Source: Pseudomonadota bacterium
Lineage (GTDB): Bacteria; Pseudomonadota; Alphaproteobacteria; Rs-D84
Length of the DNA stretch: 26,633 nt
Direction of reading: 5' to 3'
Assembly: GCA_009781955.1 (NCBI GenBank)
Contig: WQUT01000028.1
Coordinates: 1-26,633, forward strand
A program made the translations under genes and the position numbers. The notes under the pieces were generated by a model. The model did not search any database and was not told the DNA's origin. It saw nothing but the letters and a program-made list of their open reading frames with translations. Of this stretch, positions 6,559 through 13,532 are shown one piece after another. The first letter of the stretch is position 1. Each line of letters starts with the position of its first letter.

Positions 6559-8838
6559 ATGAAAAAATTACGAATAGCTTTTTTTCTGGTTACTGGTTAC
6601 TGCGTAATGGTTACTGGCGCGGCGTTTGCCGAAACCGTGCGGGGCGTTTCCGTCACCGGGAACCAGCGTATGGATTCCGAATCCGTGCGGCTGCTGGCCA
6701 ATATCCGGGTCGGCGATAACCTGGATGCCGAGGGCGTGAACCAGGTTGTAAAGCGCCTGCAGAACGCAAATCTGTTTTCCGGCGTTCGCGCGAATCTGGA
6801 CGGCGGCGTTTTGAAAATCGCGGTGACAGAGGCCCCGGTTGTGAATATGGTGACGGTAGAGGGAAATGACGAGGTTTCCACCGACGACCTGAAAAAAGAA
6901 ATCCGGCTGAAAGAACGCTCTGCCTATGACGAATCGGTAATCGGCGCGGATGTGGCGCGCATGCTGACGATCTATCAGCGCAAGGGATTTTTCGGCACGC
7001 GCATAGAGCCGCAAAAAATAAAGCTGGCCGACAACCGCGTGAATGTGGTTTACGAGATTGCCGAAGGGCACCCGACATATATAAAATCCATAGAATTCAC
7101 GGGCAACGAAAAATTCAGCGCGCGCACCCTTCGCGGGGAAGTAATGTCGCGTGAACACGCATGGTGGCGGTTCCTGTCGCAATTTGACGTTTATGACGAA
7201 GACCGGATCCAATACGACCAGCAACTGCTGCGCCAGTTTTACGCGCGGCAGGGATACGCGGATTTTCAGATTAAATCGGTCAACGGCGTCTTCACCCCGG
7301 ACCGCCAGTATTATTCCGTGACCTTTGACGTGGACGAGGGGCCGCGCTATAAATTCGGCGCGCTGAAGATTGAAAATCCTTTCCCCGATGTGGAAATGAA
7401 GGATCTGGAAAAAAAGCTGGATATGCGCGAAGGCGACACCTATAACATGGACAAGGTGGAAAGCACCATATCGGCCCTGCGCGGCGCGGTCGCGGATCAC
7501 GGATACGCGTTCGTGAACGTTGACGTCGTGCCGGACAAGAACGACGAAAAACGGACAATCGGCCTGGACTTTAAGATTCAGAAAACAAACCGCGTTTACA
7601 TAAACAACCTGTCCATCATCGGCAACGTTCGGACGTTTGATTCGGTGATAGAGCGGCAGATGGACATCCGCGCGGGCGATCCGTTTTCGTTGCAGACCAT
7701 AGAGGCCGCGCGCCAGCGCATGATGTCTTCCAAATTCTTCAAATCTGTGGAAATGGTGCCGACGCGCGTCGCGGATTCCAACCTGATGAACCTGGATGTC
7801 AAGGTGGAGGAGCAGCCGACGGGCGAATTGTCGGGCGGCATAGGCTGGTCCAACATCAACGGATTTATGATTGACGCCGGAATTACGGAAAACAACTTTA
7901 TGGGACGCGGGCAAATCGTGCAACTGCGCGCGAATTGGGCCCAGTATTCGCGCCAGGTCATGGCCAGCTTTACAGAGCCGTATGTGTTCGGACGCGACCT
8001 GATGGGCGGGCTGGATGCGTCCTACACCATGTATAACTATTCGTCTCTGGGCAGCTTTGGCTATGACCGCGACAGTCTGACGTTCGGCGGGCGGCTGGGC
8101 TGGAAACTGACCGACAACTGGTCCCAGACGCTGCGGCTGTCCGCGACGTTTGACCAGAATTTTGATCTGCACGCGCCGGGCGGCTGGGAAAAGGCGAACC
8201 TGTATACGGTCGGCACGAATTTCAGGTATTACAACCTGAACAAGGATTTCGCCCAGCAGACGCAAACGGGCGTGGTCGCCAATTTCGGCGCGGCATACAC
8301 CGGATTCGGCAGCACCGAGACTTTCATGCGATACAACGCGGACGTGACGGGGTTGTATAATTTCTTTGACAACAGGTGGCAGTTGAAATCCAGCCTGGAA
8401 TTCGGGTTGATCCAGCCGATGGGCGACCAGTATATCGCGCGCGTATACCGCTATTTTCTGGGCGGCGATTCTTTGCGCGGGTTTGAATTGGCCGGCGTGG
8501 GTTCGCGCAACTGGTATTACTCTACATACGCGTTGGGCGGAATGTGGAAACTGAACGGCAGCACCCAGCTGAATTTCCCGATATTCATCCCCGACGAGTA
8601 TCAGGTGAAAGGATTCGTATTCCTTGACTATGGCATTCTGGGCCGCCCGCCGCGCCAGGAAGACACGTTCGCCGGACTGCCGAACTATATAGACCAGGAT
8701 TTGCGCGCATCATACGGCATCGGCGTTTATTGGAACACGCCGATGGGCCCGATGAATTTCAGCTGGGGCTGGCCCATCAGCCTGCAGCACTATGACCGCG
8801 AGCAGAGATTTTTGTTGAGCTTTGCCACGCAATTTTAA
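6559..8838 (+). CDS. bamA: Outer membrane assembly factor BamA
   Basis: This 759-residue Omp85 protein folds and inserts beta-barrel proteins in the outer membrane. A signal peptide ends at AAFA (about residue 24). POTRA domains follow to about residue 345, then a C-terminal barrel ending in the Phe of FATQF, the usual outer-membrane signal. GDSLRGFELAG is the conserved barrel-loop VRGF-type motif, here LRGF. Part of the signal peptide (LVTGYCVMVTG) is written by CTGGTTA heptads. There is no ribosome site before the ATG, and the promoter lies so close that the transcript may be leaderless. Length and domain order are normal. Confidence 0.96.
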   Translation: MKKLRIAFFLVTGYCVMVTGAAFAETVRGVSVTGNQRMDSESVRLLANIRVGDNLDAEGVNQVVKRLQNANLFSGVRANLDGGVLKIAVTEAPVVNMVTVEGNDEVSTDDLKKEIRLKERSAYDESVIGADVARMLTIYQRKGFFGTRIEPQKIKLADNRVNVVYEIAEGHPTYIKSIEFTGNEKFSARTLRGEVMSREHAWWRFLSQFDVYDEDRIQYDQQLLRQFYARQGYADFQIKSVNGVFTPDRQYYSVTFDVDEGPRYKFGALKIENPFPDVEMKDLEKKLDMREGDTYNMDKVESTISALRGAVADHGYAFVNVDVVPDKNDEKRTIGLDFKIQKTNRVYINNLSIIGNVRTFDSVIERQMDIRAGDPFSLQTIEAARQRMMSSKFFKSVEMVPTRVADSNLMNLDVKVEEQPTGELSGGIGWSNINGFMIDAGITENNFMGRGQIVQLRANWAQYSRQVMASFTEPYVFGRDLMGGLDASYTMYNYSSLGSFGYDRDSLTFGGRLGWKLTDNWSQTLRLSATFDQNFDLHAPGGWEKANLYTVGTNFRYYNLNKDFAQQTQTGVVANFGAAYTGFGSTETFMRYNADVTGLYNFFDNRWQLKSSLEFGLIQPMGDQYIARVYRYFLGGDSLRGFELAGVGSRNWYYSTYALGGMWKLNGSTQLNFPIFIPDEYQVKGFVFLDYGILGRPPRQEDTFAGLPNYIDQDLRASYGIGVYWNTPMGPMNFSWGWPISLQHYDREQRFLLSFATQF
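6586..6617 (+). repeat. Heptad repeat CTGGTTA in bamA signal peptide
   Basis: Units CTGGTTA, CTGGTTA, CTGCGTA, ATGGTTA and the start of a fifth, CTGG, encode LVTGYCVMVTG, part of the hydrophobic and cleavage region of the BamA signal peptide. Confidence 0.7.
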
Positions 8839-8851
8839 CAATTCTTTTCTA

Positions 8852-8881
8852 TTGACCTGTCTTGCAAAATTTCCCTATAAT
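8852..8881 (+). promoter_or_regulatory. Strong promoter for the lipoprotein–virB8-like operon
   Basis: TTGACC (8852-8857), an 18-bp spacer and TATAAT (8876-8881) closely match the sigma-70 consensus. The site lies just after bamA and separates the following genes from it. Confidence 0.6.
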
Positions 8882-8901
8882 CATAAAAAAGGAGAGGACC
8901 C

Positions 8902-9048
8902 GTGAAGAAAGCATTATTCCTGTTACTCACCGTCATCGCGCTGGCCGGATGCGGCCAGGTATATGATCGCGAGCCCGTGGGTGTCGGATACGATACCGAT
9001 GAATTAAAGCTGTCCCCCTGCGCATGCATGATGGTATACAGAGGTTAA
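8902..9048 (+). CDS. 48-residue lipoprotein
   Basis: A GTG start is preceded by AAAAAAGGAGAGG and by a consensus promoter. The product begins MKKALFLLLTVIALAGC, a clear lipoprotein signal with the acylated Cys at residue 17. The mature 32 residues are short and end in SPCACMMVYRG. It heads the operon with the virB8-like genes, so a VirB7-like role (small lipoprotein of a type IV secretion system) is possible. Its sequence is too short to decide. Confidence 0.75.
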   Translation: MKKALFLLLTVIALAGCGQVYDREPVGVGYDTDELKLSPCACMMVYRG

Positions 9049-9104
9049 TCGGGGACCGATTTCGGTTTTCACTTCTCTGTTAATTTGTGGGCGGAACGAG
9101 CAAT

Positions 9105-9812
9105 ATGGACTATCCAAATGATTTTGACACGGACATTTTTCCGGGGTCCCGCCGGCTGGCTGTGGCGCGCACGATGGCTATTTGGTCCGGCATAGCTTTC
9201 TTTCTGATTGTTGTTTTATGCGGGCTGGTCCTGTGGTCGGCGCATAATTTGCGGATGAATCCTTTCTTGATATCGGTAAATCCCGCCAGCGGCGAATGGA
9301 CGGTCATCACCGAAGACGGGACGGCCGCGGACGGATATACCGCGACGCACGCGATGCAGGAATATGCCCTGGGGAACTTTGCGCGCCGGTGGTTTTCTAT
9401 TTCCAAGGAAGATGCCGAGAATGACGCGCGCTGGTGCCGGTGCGAGCCGTCCGACTGCGCGCGCAATACGGCGGCGGGCCGGCCGCCATGCCTGATATGC
9501 TGTGCGGCCGGGGCCGAATTGTTCAGGCGCTTTTCAACGGACGTCGCGGCCGACTATCGCGCGCGCGCTGCGCGCGGCGAAACCTGGACGCTGGACGAAG
9601 ACTCTTTGGAAATGCATCCGGATTCGGACATCACCCTTGCCGGCGGATTATGGCACCTCTCGGCGGTGGTGGAATCCAACAAATCCGGCGGCATACGGAT
9701 AGAGGCATACGCCCGCATCGCCCGCGATCCAAATAACTTTCCGCTCAGCATGGGGTTCTATGTCGCGGACTTCAACGCTTACGCAATGGATAAACCGACC
9801 ACTAACCACTAA
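9105..9812 (+). CDS. VirB8-like inner membrane protein, copy 1
   Basis: This 235-residue bitopic protein has a short cytoplasmic N-terminus, one membrane helix (about 16-42, IWSGIAFFLIVVLCGLVLW) and a periplasmic domain. The arrangement and the NPFLISVNPASGEW start of the periplasmic part resemble VirB8, the dimeric scaffold of type IV secretion. Unusually, the periplasmic domain holds a Cys-rich stretch (CRCEPSDCARN...CLICC). A GTG at 9087 is an alternative start; ATG 9105 lies closer to the first conserved residues. The stop codon TAA lies in an ACTAACC heptad array that also carries the next start. No other secretion genes are near. Confidence 0.6.
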   Translation: MDYPNDFDTDIFPGSRRLAVARTMAIWSGIAFFLIVVLCGLVLWSAHNLRMNPFLISVNPASGEWTVITEDGTAADGYTATHAMQEYALGNFARRWFSISKEDAENDARWCRCEPSDCARNTAAGRPPCLICCAAGAELFRRFSTDVAADYRARAARGETWTLDEDSLEMHPDSDITLAGGLWHLSAVVESNKSGGIRIEAYARIARDPNNFPLSMGFYVADFNAYAMDKPTTNH

Positions 9813-9828
9813 CCACTGGCCGCTAATG
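9794..9828 (+). repeat. Heptad repeat ACTAACC carrying a stop and the next start codon
   Basis: Five 7-bp units (ACCGACC, ACTAACC, ACTAACC, ACTGGCC, GCTAATG) join two genes. They supply the TAA stop of the first virB8-like gene (9810-9812) and the ATG start of the second (9826-9828). Confidence 0.8.
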
Positions 9829-10509
9829 CGCAATGTTATATACTTTTTAGTCGGAATCGTATTGCTGGCATTGACCGGCTCGGCGGTGTTTCTGGGCGGG
9901 TTCTTGTTTGACGCCGCGGGTGATTCGCGCGTCGCCGGATTCGTGTTCCAACCGAACAGCCTGGCCGAGCGGCGCATAGGCCGCCCCATCCCGTTAGAAG
10001 AACTGTCCGAGCAATTCGTGCGCGAGCGCCTGATAACAAAGTTTATGAGCGAGTATTTTTACGTGATCCCCGACGCCGACAATATCGCGCAGAGAAAGGG
10101 CGCCCGCAGCGTGATGGCCGCCATGTCGTCCCCGGACGTCTTTGCGGATTGGCGCGACAATGTCGCGCCTGATCTGGAAAAAATGGCGAACGATAAAGTC
10201 TTGCGCCGCGTTGTCGTCCATGATATCTTGAAGACGGACGAGTATTATTCGGTCAATTACGACCTGATCGCATGGAATCGGCCGAACATGCTGGACACGG
10301 TTCCGGTCGTGACAAGCGGGGTTGTTTATCTGCAAATACTGACGGTGTTTGAGTTGGATGATAAGGGCCAATCAAAGGCAAAGGCGGATCCGGCCCACGG
10401 CATCCGCAATGCGATAAACGGGATTCCGCTGAACACCGAAAGCTTTTTAAGGGACGGCGGCGACCCGGCCGTAATCTTCAAATTCACAGTGACGAAAGTG
10501 ATAAAATAG
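9826..10509 (+). CDS. VirB8-like inner membrane protein, copy 2
   Basis: This 227-residue protein has an N-terminal membrane helix (about 4-28) and a periplasmic domain. FMSEYFYVIPDADNIAQRKG followed by VMAAMSSPDVFADW resembles the VirB8/TraJ pattern of a conserved Tyr-rich helix and an SSP motif, and the later TSGVVYLQILTVFE matches its strand region. It differs in sequence from the gene before it, so the pair is not a recent duplication. The ATG is the last part of a heptad repeat and has no ribosome site, so translation may be coupled to the upstream stop 13 bases before. Function within a secretion apparatus is inferred only. Confidence 0.6.
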   Translation: MRNVIYFLVGIVLLALTGSAVFLGGFLFDAAGDSRVAGFVFQPNSLAERRIGRPIPLEELSEQFVRERLITKFMSEYFYVIPDADNIAQRKGARSVMAAMSSPDVFADWRDNVAPDLEKMANDKVLRRVVVHDILKTDEYYSVNYDLIAWNRPNMLDTVPVVTSGVVYLQILTVFELDDKGQSKAKADPAHGIRNAINGIPLNTESFLRDGGDPAVIFKFTVTKVIK

Positions 10510-10543
10510 TGAAAAAGTGACAGAGTGACAAAGTGACAAAGTT
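10508..10543 (+). repeat. Octamer repeat AGTGACAA carrying a start codon
   Basis: Units AGTGAAAA, AGTGACAG, AGTGACAA and AGTGACAA form a short array. It overlaps the stop of the second virB8-like gene (TAG 10507-10509) and contains the GTG start of the next gene (10533). Its reverse complement lies at 10585-10624. Confidence 0.8.
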
Positions 10544-11396
10544 ATTGAAAAACATTTTTAATGTAAAATTTATAACAGTGGTGGCACTCACTCTGTCACT
10601 CTGTCACTCTGTCACTTTGTCACTGTCCGCCTATGCGGACGACGCCGATCCGTTTATTTACAATGCGGTTCTGGGGACCGACGCGAATTTGCCGGATGCG
10701 ACGATAACGGACTCTGACGGATTCAATGTCGGCGGAACATCGGCCGCGGCGCTGTATCTTAACCCGGGCGCCGCGTTTGCCGGCGTAGGGGACTTTGACA
10801 TTGCGGGCGTCATGCTGGGCATGCCTTTCCAGACCGTGCAGACATTGTTTTTCAAATCCAGGTCGCTGTATTCGCCGCGAAAGAAGAATTCCATAGTTTA
10901 CACGATTCCAAAGGATTGGAAATACAACCTGGACTATGAATGCCGCCAGAACAAGGTCGTGATCCCGGCAGAGCTGGACAAATGCGTAAACACCCTGGCG
11001 CGCGCGCGCGGGTTGCTGTATCCGTCGGAACTGCACCTTGTCCGCGCGCCGACGGGCGAAACGATAAGTATCTATTTCACCAGCAACATGACCGATAATC
11101 GGGTCTGGCGCGTCGTGTATAACAACGATGTGAATGTCATAGAGGGCGCCGCGGAAAAGTTTTCGGACCAGCGGTCAAAAAAGATATTGGCATTCTGGCA
11201 GGGCATCTTGGACAAATACGGCCAGCCTAATTCCGACGCCGACAAATGGATATCGTCCGATAATTCGTATGATCCGATGATGACGGCTTATTACGGTTCG
11301 CTTGATTTGACGGATCTCGGCGCCGCGGCAGAAGATGTCGCCAAGAATGCAAAGGCCGCGCGCGAGAATTTCAAGGCAAAACCTTACGCATTTTAA
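10533..11396 (+). CDS. Secreted protein of unknown function
   Basis: This 287-residue protein has a signal peptide (MTKLLKNIF... to AYA, about residue 35), partly written by CTGTCACT octamers. The mature protein has a region DIAGVMLGMPFQTVQTLFF, the common 'GVxLGM' opening of small periplasmic domains of the SmpA/OmlA type, and ends in a charged helical tail. I do not recognise the whole protein. Its start is a GTG in an octamer repeat. It follows the virB8-like pair with a 23-bp gap and is likely co-transcribed, so it could serve the same envelope machine. Confidence 0.6.
   Translation: MTKLLKNIFNVKFITVVALTLSLCHSVTLSLSAYADDADPFIYNAVLGTDANLPDATITDSDGFNVGGTSAAALYLNPGAAFAGVGDFDIAGVMLGMPFQTVQTLFFKSRSLYSPRKKNSIVYTIPKDWKYNLDYECRQNKVVIPAELDKCVNTLARARGLLYPSELHLVRAPTGETISIYFTSNMTDNRVWRVVYNNDVNVIEGAAEKFSDQRSKKILAFWQGILDKYGQPNSDADKWISSDNSYDPMMTAYYGSLDLTDLGAAAEDVAKNAKAARENFKAKPYAF
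10585..10624 (+). repeat. Octamer repeat CTGTCACT, inverted partner of 10508-10543
   Basis: Units CACTCACT, CTGTCACT (three) and TTGTCACT are the reverse complement of the upstream array. They encode LTLSLCHSVTLSL in the signal peptide. The two arrays can pair over about 27 bases with two A-C mismatches and one G-U pair, across the GTG start. Confidence 0.75.
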
Positions 11397-11425
11397 TTTT
11401 CGCGTTGCAAAAATAAAAATGCGTC

Positions 11426-11453
11426 GTGAAACGTAAAGCGTGAAACGTGAAAC
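11426..11453 (+). repeat. Heptad repeat GTGAAAC carrying the yraN start
   Basis: Units GTGAAAC, GTAAAGC, GTGAAAC and GTGAAAC precede yraN. The last unit provides the GTG start at 11447. Confidence 0.7.
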
Positions 11454-11800
11454 GAAAAAAATCTTCATATAAATCCGGATTATTTGCGGAATGGCTGGCG
11501 CGCCAGTATCTGCGTCTGCACGGATACGGAATTCTGGAATCGCGATATGTTACCGGCCGATATACCGGCCGCGCGGAAATAGATATAATTGCGCGATATA
11601 AAGACTCCATTGTTTTTATAGAGGTCAAGAATCGTCCCGATGCCGCGGCGGGAATTCACGCGGTGGCGTTTTCGCAAGGCGCGCGGCTGCGCCGCGCGGC
11701 GGAAACCTATCTGGCGCGCCGCCGATGGACCGGCGATGCCCGGTTTGATATAATGGTGGTCAGCGGATGGCGCGTAGACTGGTTCAAGAATGCTGTATAG
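11447..11800 (+). CDS. yraN: YraN / UPF0102 family nuclease-like protein
   Basis: This 117-residue protein of the UPF0102 family has a restriction-endonuclease-like fold. The pattern GLFAEWLARQYLRLHGYGIL, then GRAEIDIIA and FIEVKNR holds the E-x(n)-D-x(n)-ExK residues expected of the fold. The natural substrate is unknown; the family often lies near lipoprotein and replication genes. The start is the GTG in a GTGAAAC repeat, without a clear ribosome site. Length is normal. It closes the + strand operon that begins after bamA. Confidence 0.85.
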   Translation: MKRKKSSYKSGLFAEWLARQYLRLHGYGILESRYVTGRYTGRAEIDIIARYKDSIVFIEVKNRPDAAAGIHAVAFSQGARLRRAAETYLARRRWTGDARFDIMVVSGWRVDWFKNAV

Positions 11801-11828
11801 CCGTCGCTGGCAAAGCTTTCAAAATGTG

Positions 11829-12071
11829 CTTGCCAAAGCGTTGATATTTGGTGTAGGATTTTAACCAAACTAATTCTCCTAGGGGAAAAAAACGGACCGG
11901 TTTTTTTGGACAGTTTCGTCGTTTCGGTCAAAATTAAAAACCCTTGAACTTGCGCGCATTTTTAATCCGTGCAGCCTATGTGCCGATGTAGGAAAAAAAC
12001 CGGTCCGTTTTTTTCCCCTAGGAGAATTAGTTTGGTTAAAATCCTACACCAAATATCAACGCTTTGGCAAG
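11829..12071. repeat. Perfect 79-bp inverted repeat around an 85-bp spacer
   Basis: Arms at 11829-11907 and 11993-12071 are exact reverse complements over all 79 bases. The outer end reads CTTGCCAAAGCG; the inner end holds a partial palindrome, AAAAAAAC...GTTTTTTT. The spacer (11908-11992) has its own ATTAAAAA/TTTTTAAT hairpin and no useful open frame. It fills most of the 367-bp gap between the converging yraN and META lipoprotein genes. There is no clear target duplication next to the arms. It may be a MITE, an invertible segment or a two-way terminator; the sequence does not decide. I see no gene in the rest of 11801-12167. Confidence 0.9.
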
Positions 12072-12095
12072 AGAAAAATTAAAACCGCCCACACC

Positions 12096-12128
12096 GATTT
12101 TGTAAGCGATCCTGTCGCTAACAAAATC
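12096..12128. repeat. Inverted repeat between the 79-bp element and the META lipoprotein
   Basis: GATTTTGTAAGCGA and TCGCTAACAAAATC pair with one bulge around TCCTG. It lies 40 bases past the stop of the META lipoprotein on the minus strand. It may help to end that transcript, but no T run follows directly. Confidence 0.4.
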
Positions 12129-12167
12129 TATCCCCCCGCGGGAGTGGAATTAGTGCTCGCTAGCTTT

Positions 12168-12614
12168 TTAATTAACCTTTTTGAACTTCATTGATTGTCC
12201 CGCGGCGTTGGTCAAAGTCAGCATGTTCCCGGACAGAGAAAATGTCTTGGCGCCGCCGTCCGTGATGAACTTAAAGTAATCGGACTCTGCCTGCATCGCG
12301 GCGGCGTTCAATCCCATCATCATGGTTGACAGCATGGGCTTGAAAGTGATCCGATTCCCGTCCGCCGTAAAGGGAGAATTGTAATTGTTCACGACCTTGC
12401 CGTAGATGCGGTCTTTCTGATCGTCAAAGCTGAGCGTGATTTTTGTCCCGTTTTTCACGGTTTCAAACTTTGCGCCGCGCAAGGCCGCGATGCCCGTCGC
12501 CGGCCGGGCCGACGCCAAAGGGTTCTGGGACGCCGCGGGCGCGGCCGAATCGCCCGTGCCGGCGCATGCGGTCAACGCGGCGACTATTCCGAATATTATT
12601 AAATACTTTTTCAT
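12168..12614 (-). CDS. META-domain lipoprotein (HslJ-like)
   Basis: This 148-residue protein starts with a lipoprotein signal, MKKYLIIFGIVAALTAC, with the acylated Cys at residue 17, then an Ala/Pro-rich linker. The rest fits the META domain of HslJ: KITLSFDDQKDRIYGKVVNN, then a FTADGNRITFKPMLSTMMM region with the residues that usually read TxMxC, and a final LTLTNAAGQSMKF strand. The usual Cys after the Met motif is missing. HslJ-like proteins are envelope proteins of poorly defined role linked to stress or novobiocin resistance. The ribosome site TAAAGGAG is clear. Confidence 0.8.
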   Translation of the reverse strand: MKKYLIIFGIVAALTACAGTGDSAAPAASQNPLASARPATGIAALRGAKFETVKNGTKITLSFDDQKDRIYGKVVNNYNSPFTADGNRITFKPMLSTMMMGLNAAAMQAESDYFKFITDGGAKTFSLSGNMLTLTNAAGQSMKFKKVN

Positions 12615-12675
12615 TCCTTGCTCCTTTATATTAAATCAACCCTGATTCCTCCCACCCAAGAAAATATCGCTCATC

Positions 12676-12710
12676 ACCAACGACCAACGACCAACGACTA
12701 ACGACCAATG
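12676..12710 (+). repeat. Heptad repeat ACCAACG, 5 units, intergenic
   Basis: ACCAACG three times, ACTAACG and ACCAATG lie between the META lipoprotein and the YgjP-like gene, 5 bases from the latter's stop codon. Confidence 0.85.
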
Positions 12711-12715
12711 ACCCT

Positions 12716-13453
12716 CTAAAAATACCTATACAACTCTTGCCCGTTCTTTGAAAGCCATAATTTCGCGCGCTCTACGCCGGGACCGTAAAGCTCCGCAACG
12801 GTGCGCCAAAACCGCGGAGAATGATCCAAGTGCCGCAAATGCGCCAATTCATGCAGTATCACATACCGCATTACCGCCGGCGGCGCGAACGCCAATCGGA
12901 AAGAAAAAGAAACCGTGCCAGTGGACGAGCAACTGCCCCAGCGGGTCGTGGTATCGCGCACGGCCAGCCGTTTCGGCCGGAATTGCAATGGCACGCGCGC
13001 AATTTCCGCGCGCGCCGCCGCCAGGAATTGCTTTTTCACTTCGTCCCGCACGCGGCGTTCCAACATTTCCGGCGATCCGCAAACGATCATAACGGATGAT
13101 GCGTTTTTGGCGTTTCCGTCATCCGTCATAATTCTTTCATCATCCATATATACCCCCGCCCGCCCCTTGGGATCATGCCGGACCAATATTTTGTTTCCAA
13201 AGAGCGTTATCGTGCTGCCGTCTGAAATCCGCACCTTTTTCGGCGCGCGGGCGAATATTTTTTCGGTCCAGGCGCGCTTTTGTTCCAGAAATTTCAGCGC
13301 GCTGGACACCGGCGTCCAGCGCGGCACGGATATGTGGATTTCCCGCGTGGGGTTGGTTTTCGGCCGAATCGTTATGTTGCTGAGGCCCCGCCGCGTTTCA
13401 ATAACAAGCGGGATTTCTTCGCCGTCCGACGTTGTAAAATAACGAGGTGTCAT
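12716..13453 (-). CDS. YgjP-like zinc metalloprotease (COG1451)
   Basis: This 245-residue protein of the SprT/YgjP group carries HELAH at 201-205 followed by LRHLDHSPRFW, the zinc-binding and downstream pattern of DUF45 metallopeptidases. RDTTTRWGSCSSTGTVSFSF is the other family hallmark. It is thought to be a cytoplasmic peptidase; its substrate is unknown. The length fits the family. The start at 13453 has only a weak AGAGAT ribosome site. Confidence 0.88.
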   Translation of the reverse strand: MTPRYFTTSDGEEIPLVIETRRGLSNITIRPKTNPTREIHISVPRWTPVSSALKFLEQKRAWTEKIFARAPKKVRISDGSTITLFGNKILVRHDPKGRAGVYMDDERIMTDDGNAKNASSVMIVCGSPEMLERRVRDEVKKQFLAAARAEIARVPLQFRPKRLAVRDTTTRWGSCSSTGTVSFSFRLAFAPPAVMRYVILHELAHLRHLDHSPRFWRTVAELYGPGVERAKLWLSKNGQELYRYF

Positions 13454-13474
13454 TTATATCTCTAATGCTTGGTT

Positions 13475-13525
13475 CCCCGGATATTTCCCGGATGGCGCGA
13501 TGCGCCGCTGCCGGAAATTCTGGGG
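13475..13525. repeat. Palindromic repeat between YgjP-like gene and tkt
   Basis: Ends CCCCGGATATTTCC and GGAAATTCTGGGG pair imperfectly around a GGCGCGATGCGCC hairpin. It sits just after the tkt stop on the minus strand, so it may act as a terminator or be a small mobile palindrome. Confidence 0.5.
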
Positions 13526-13532
13526 ATGACAC

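Noticed and set aside
6568..8265. 565-codon frame on the minus strand
   Set aside because: It is the complement of bamA, whose domains and signal peptide are clear; the frame is long only because of the GC-rich codon pattern.
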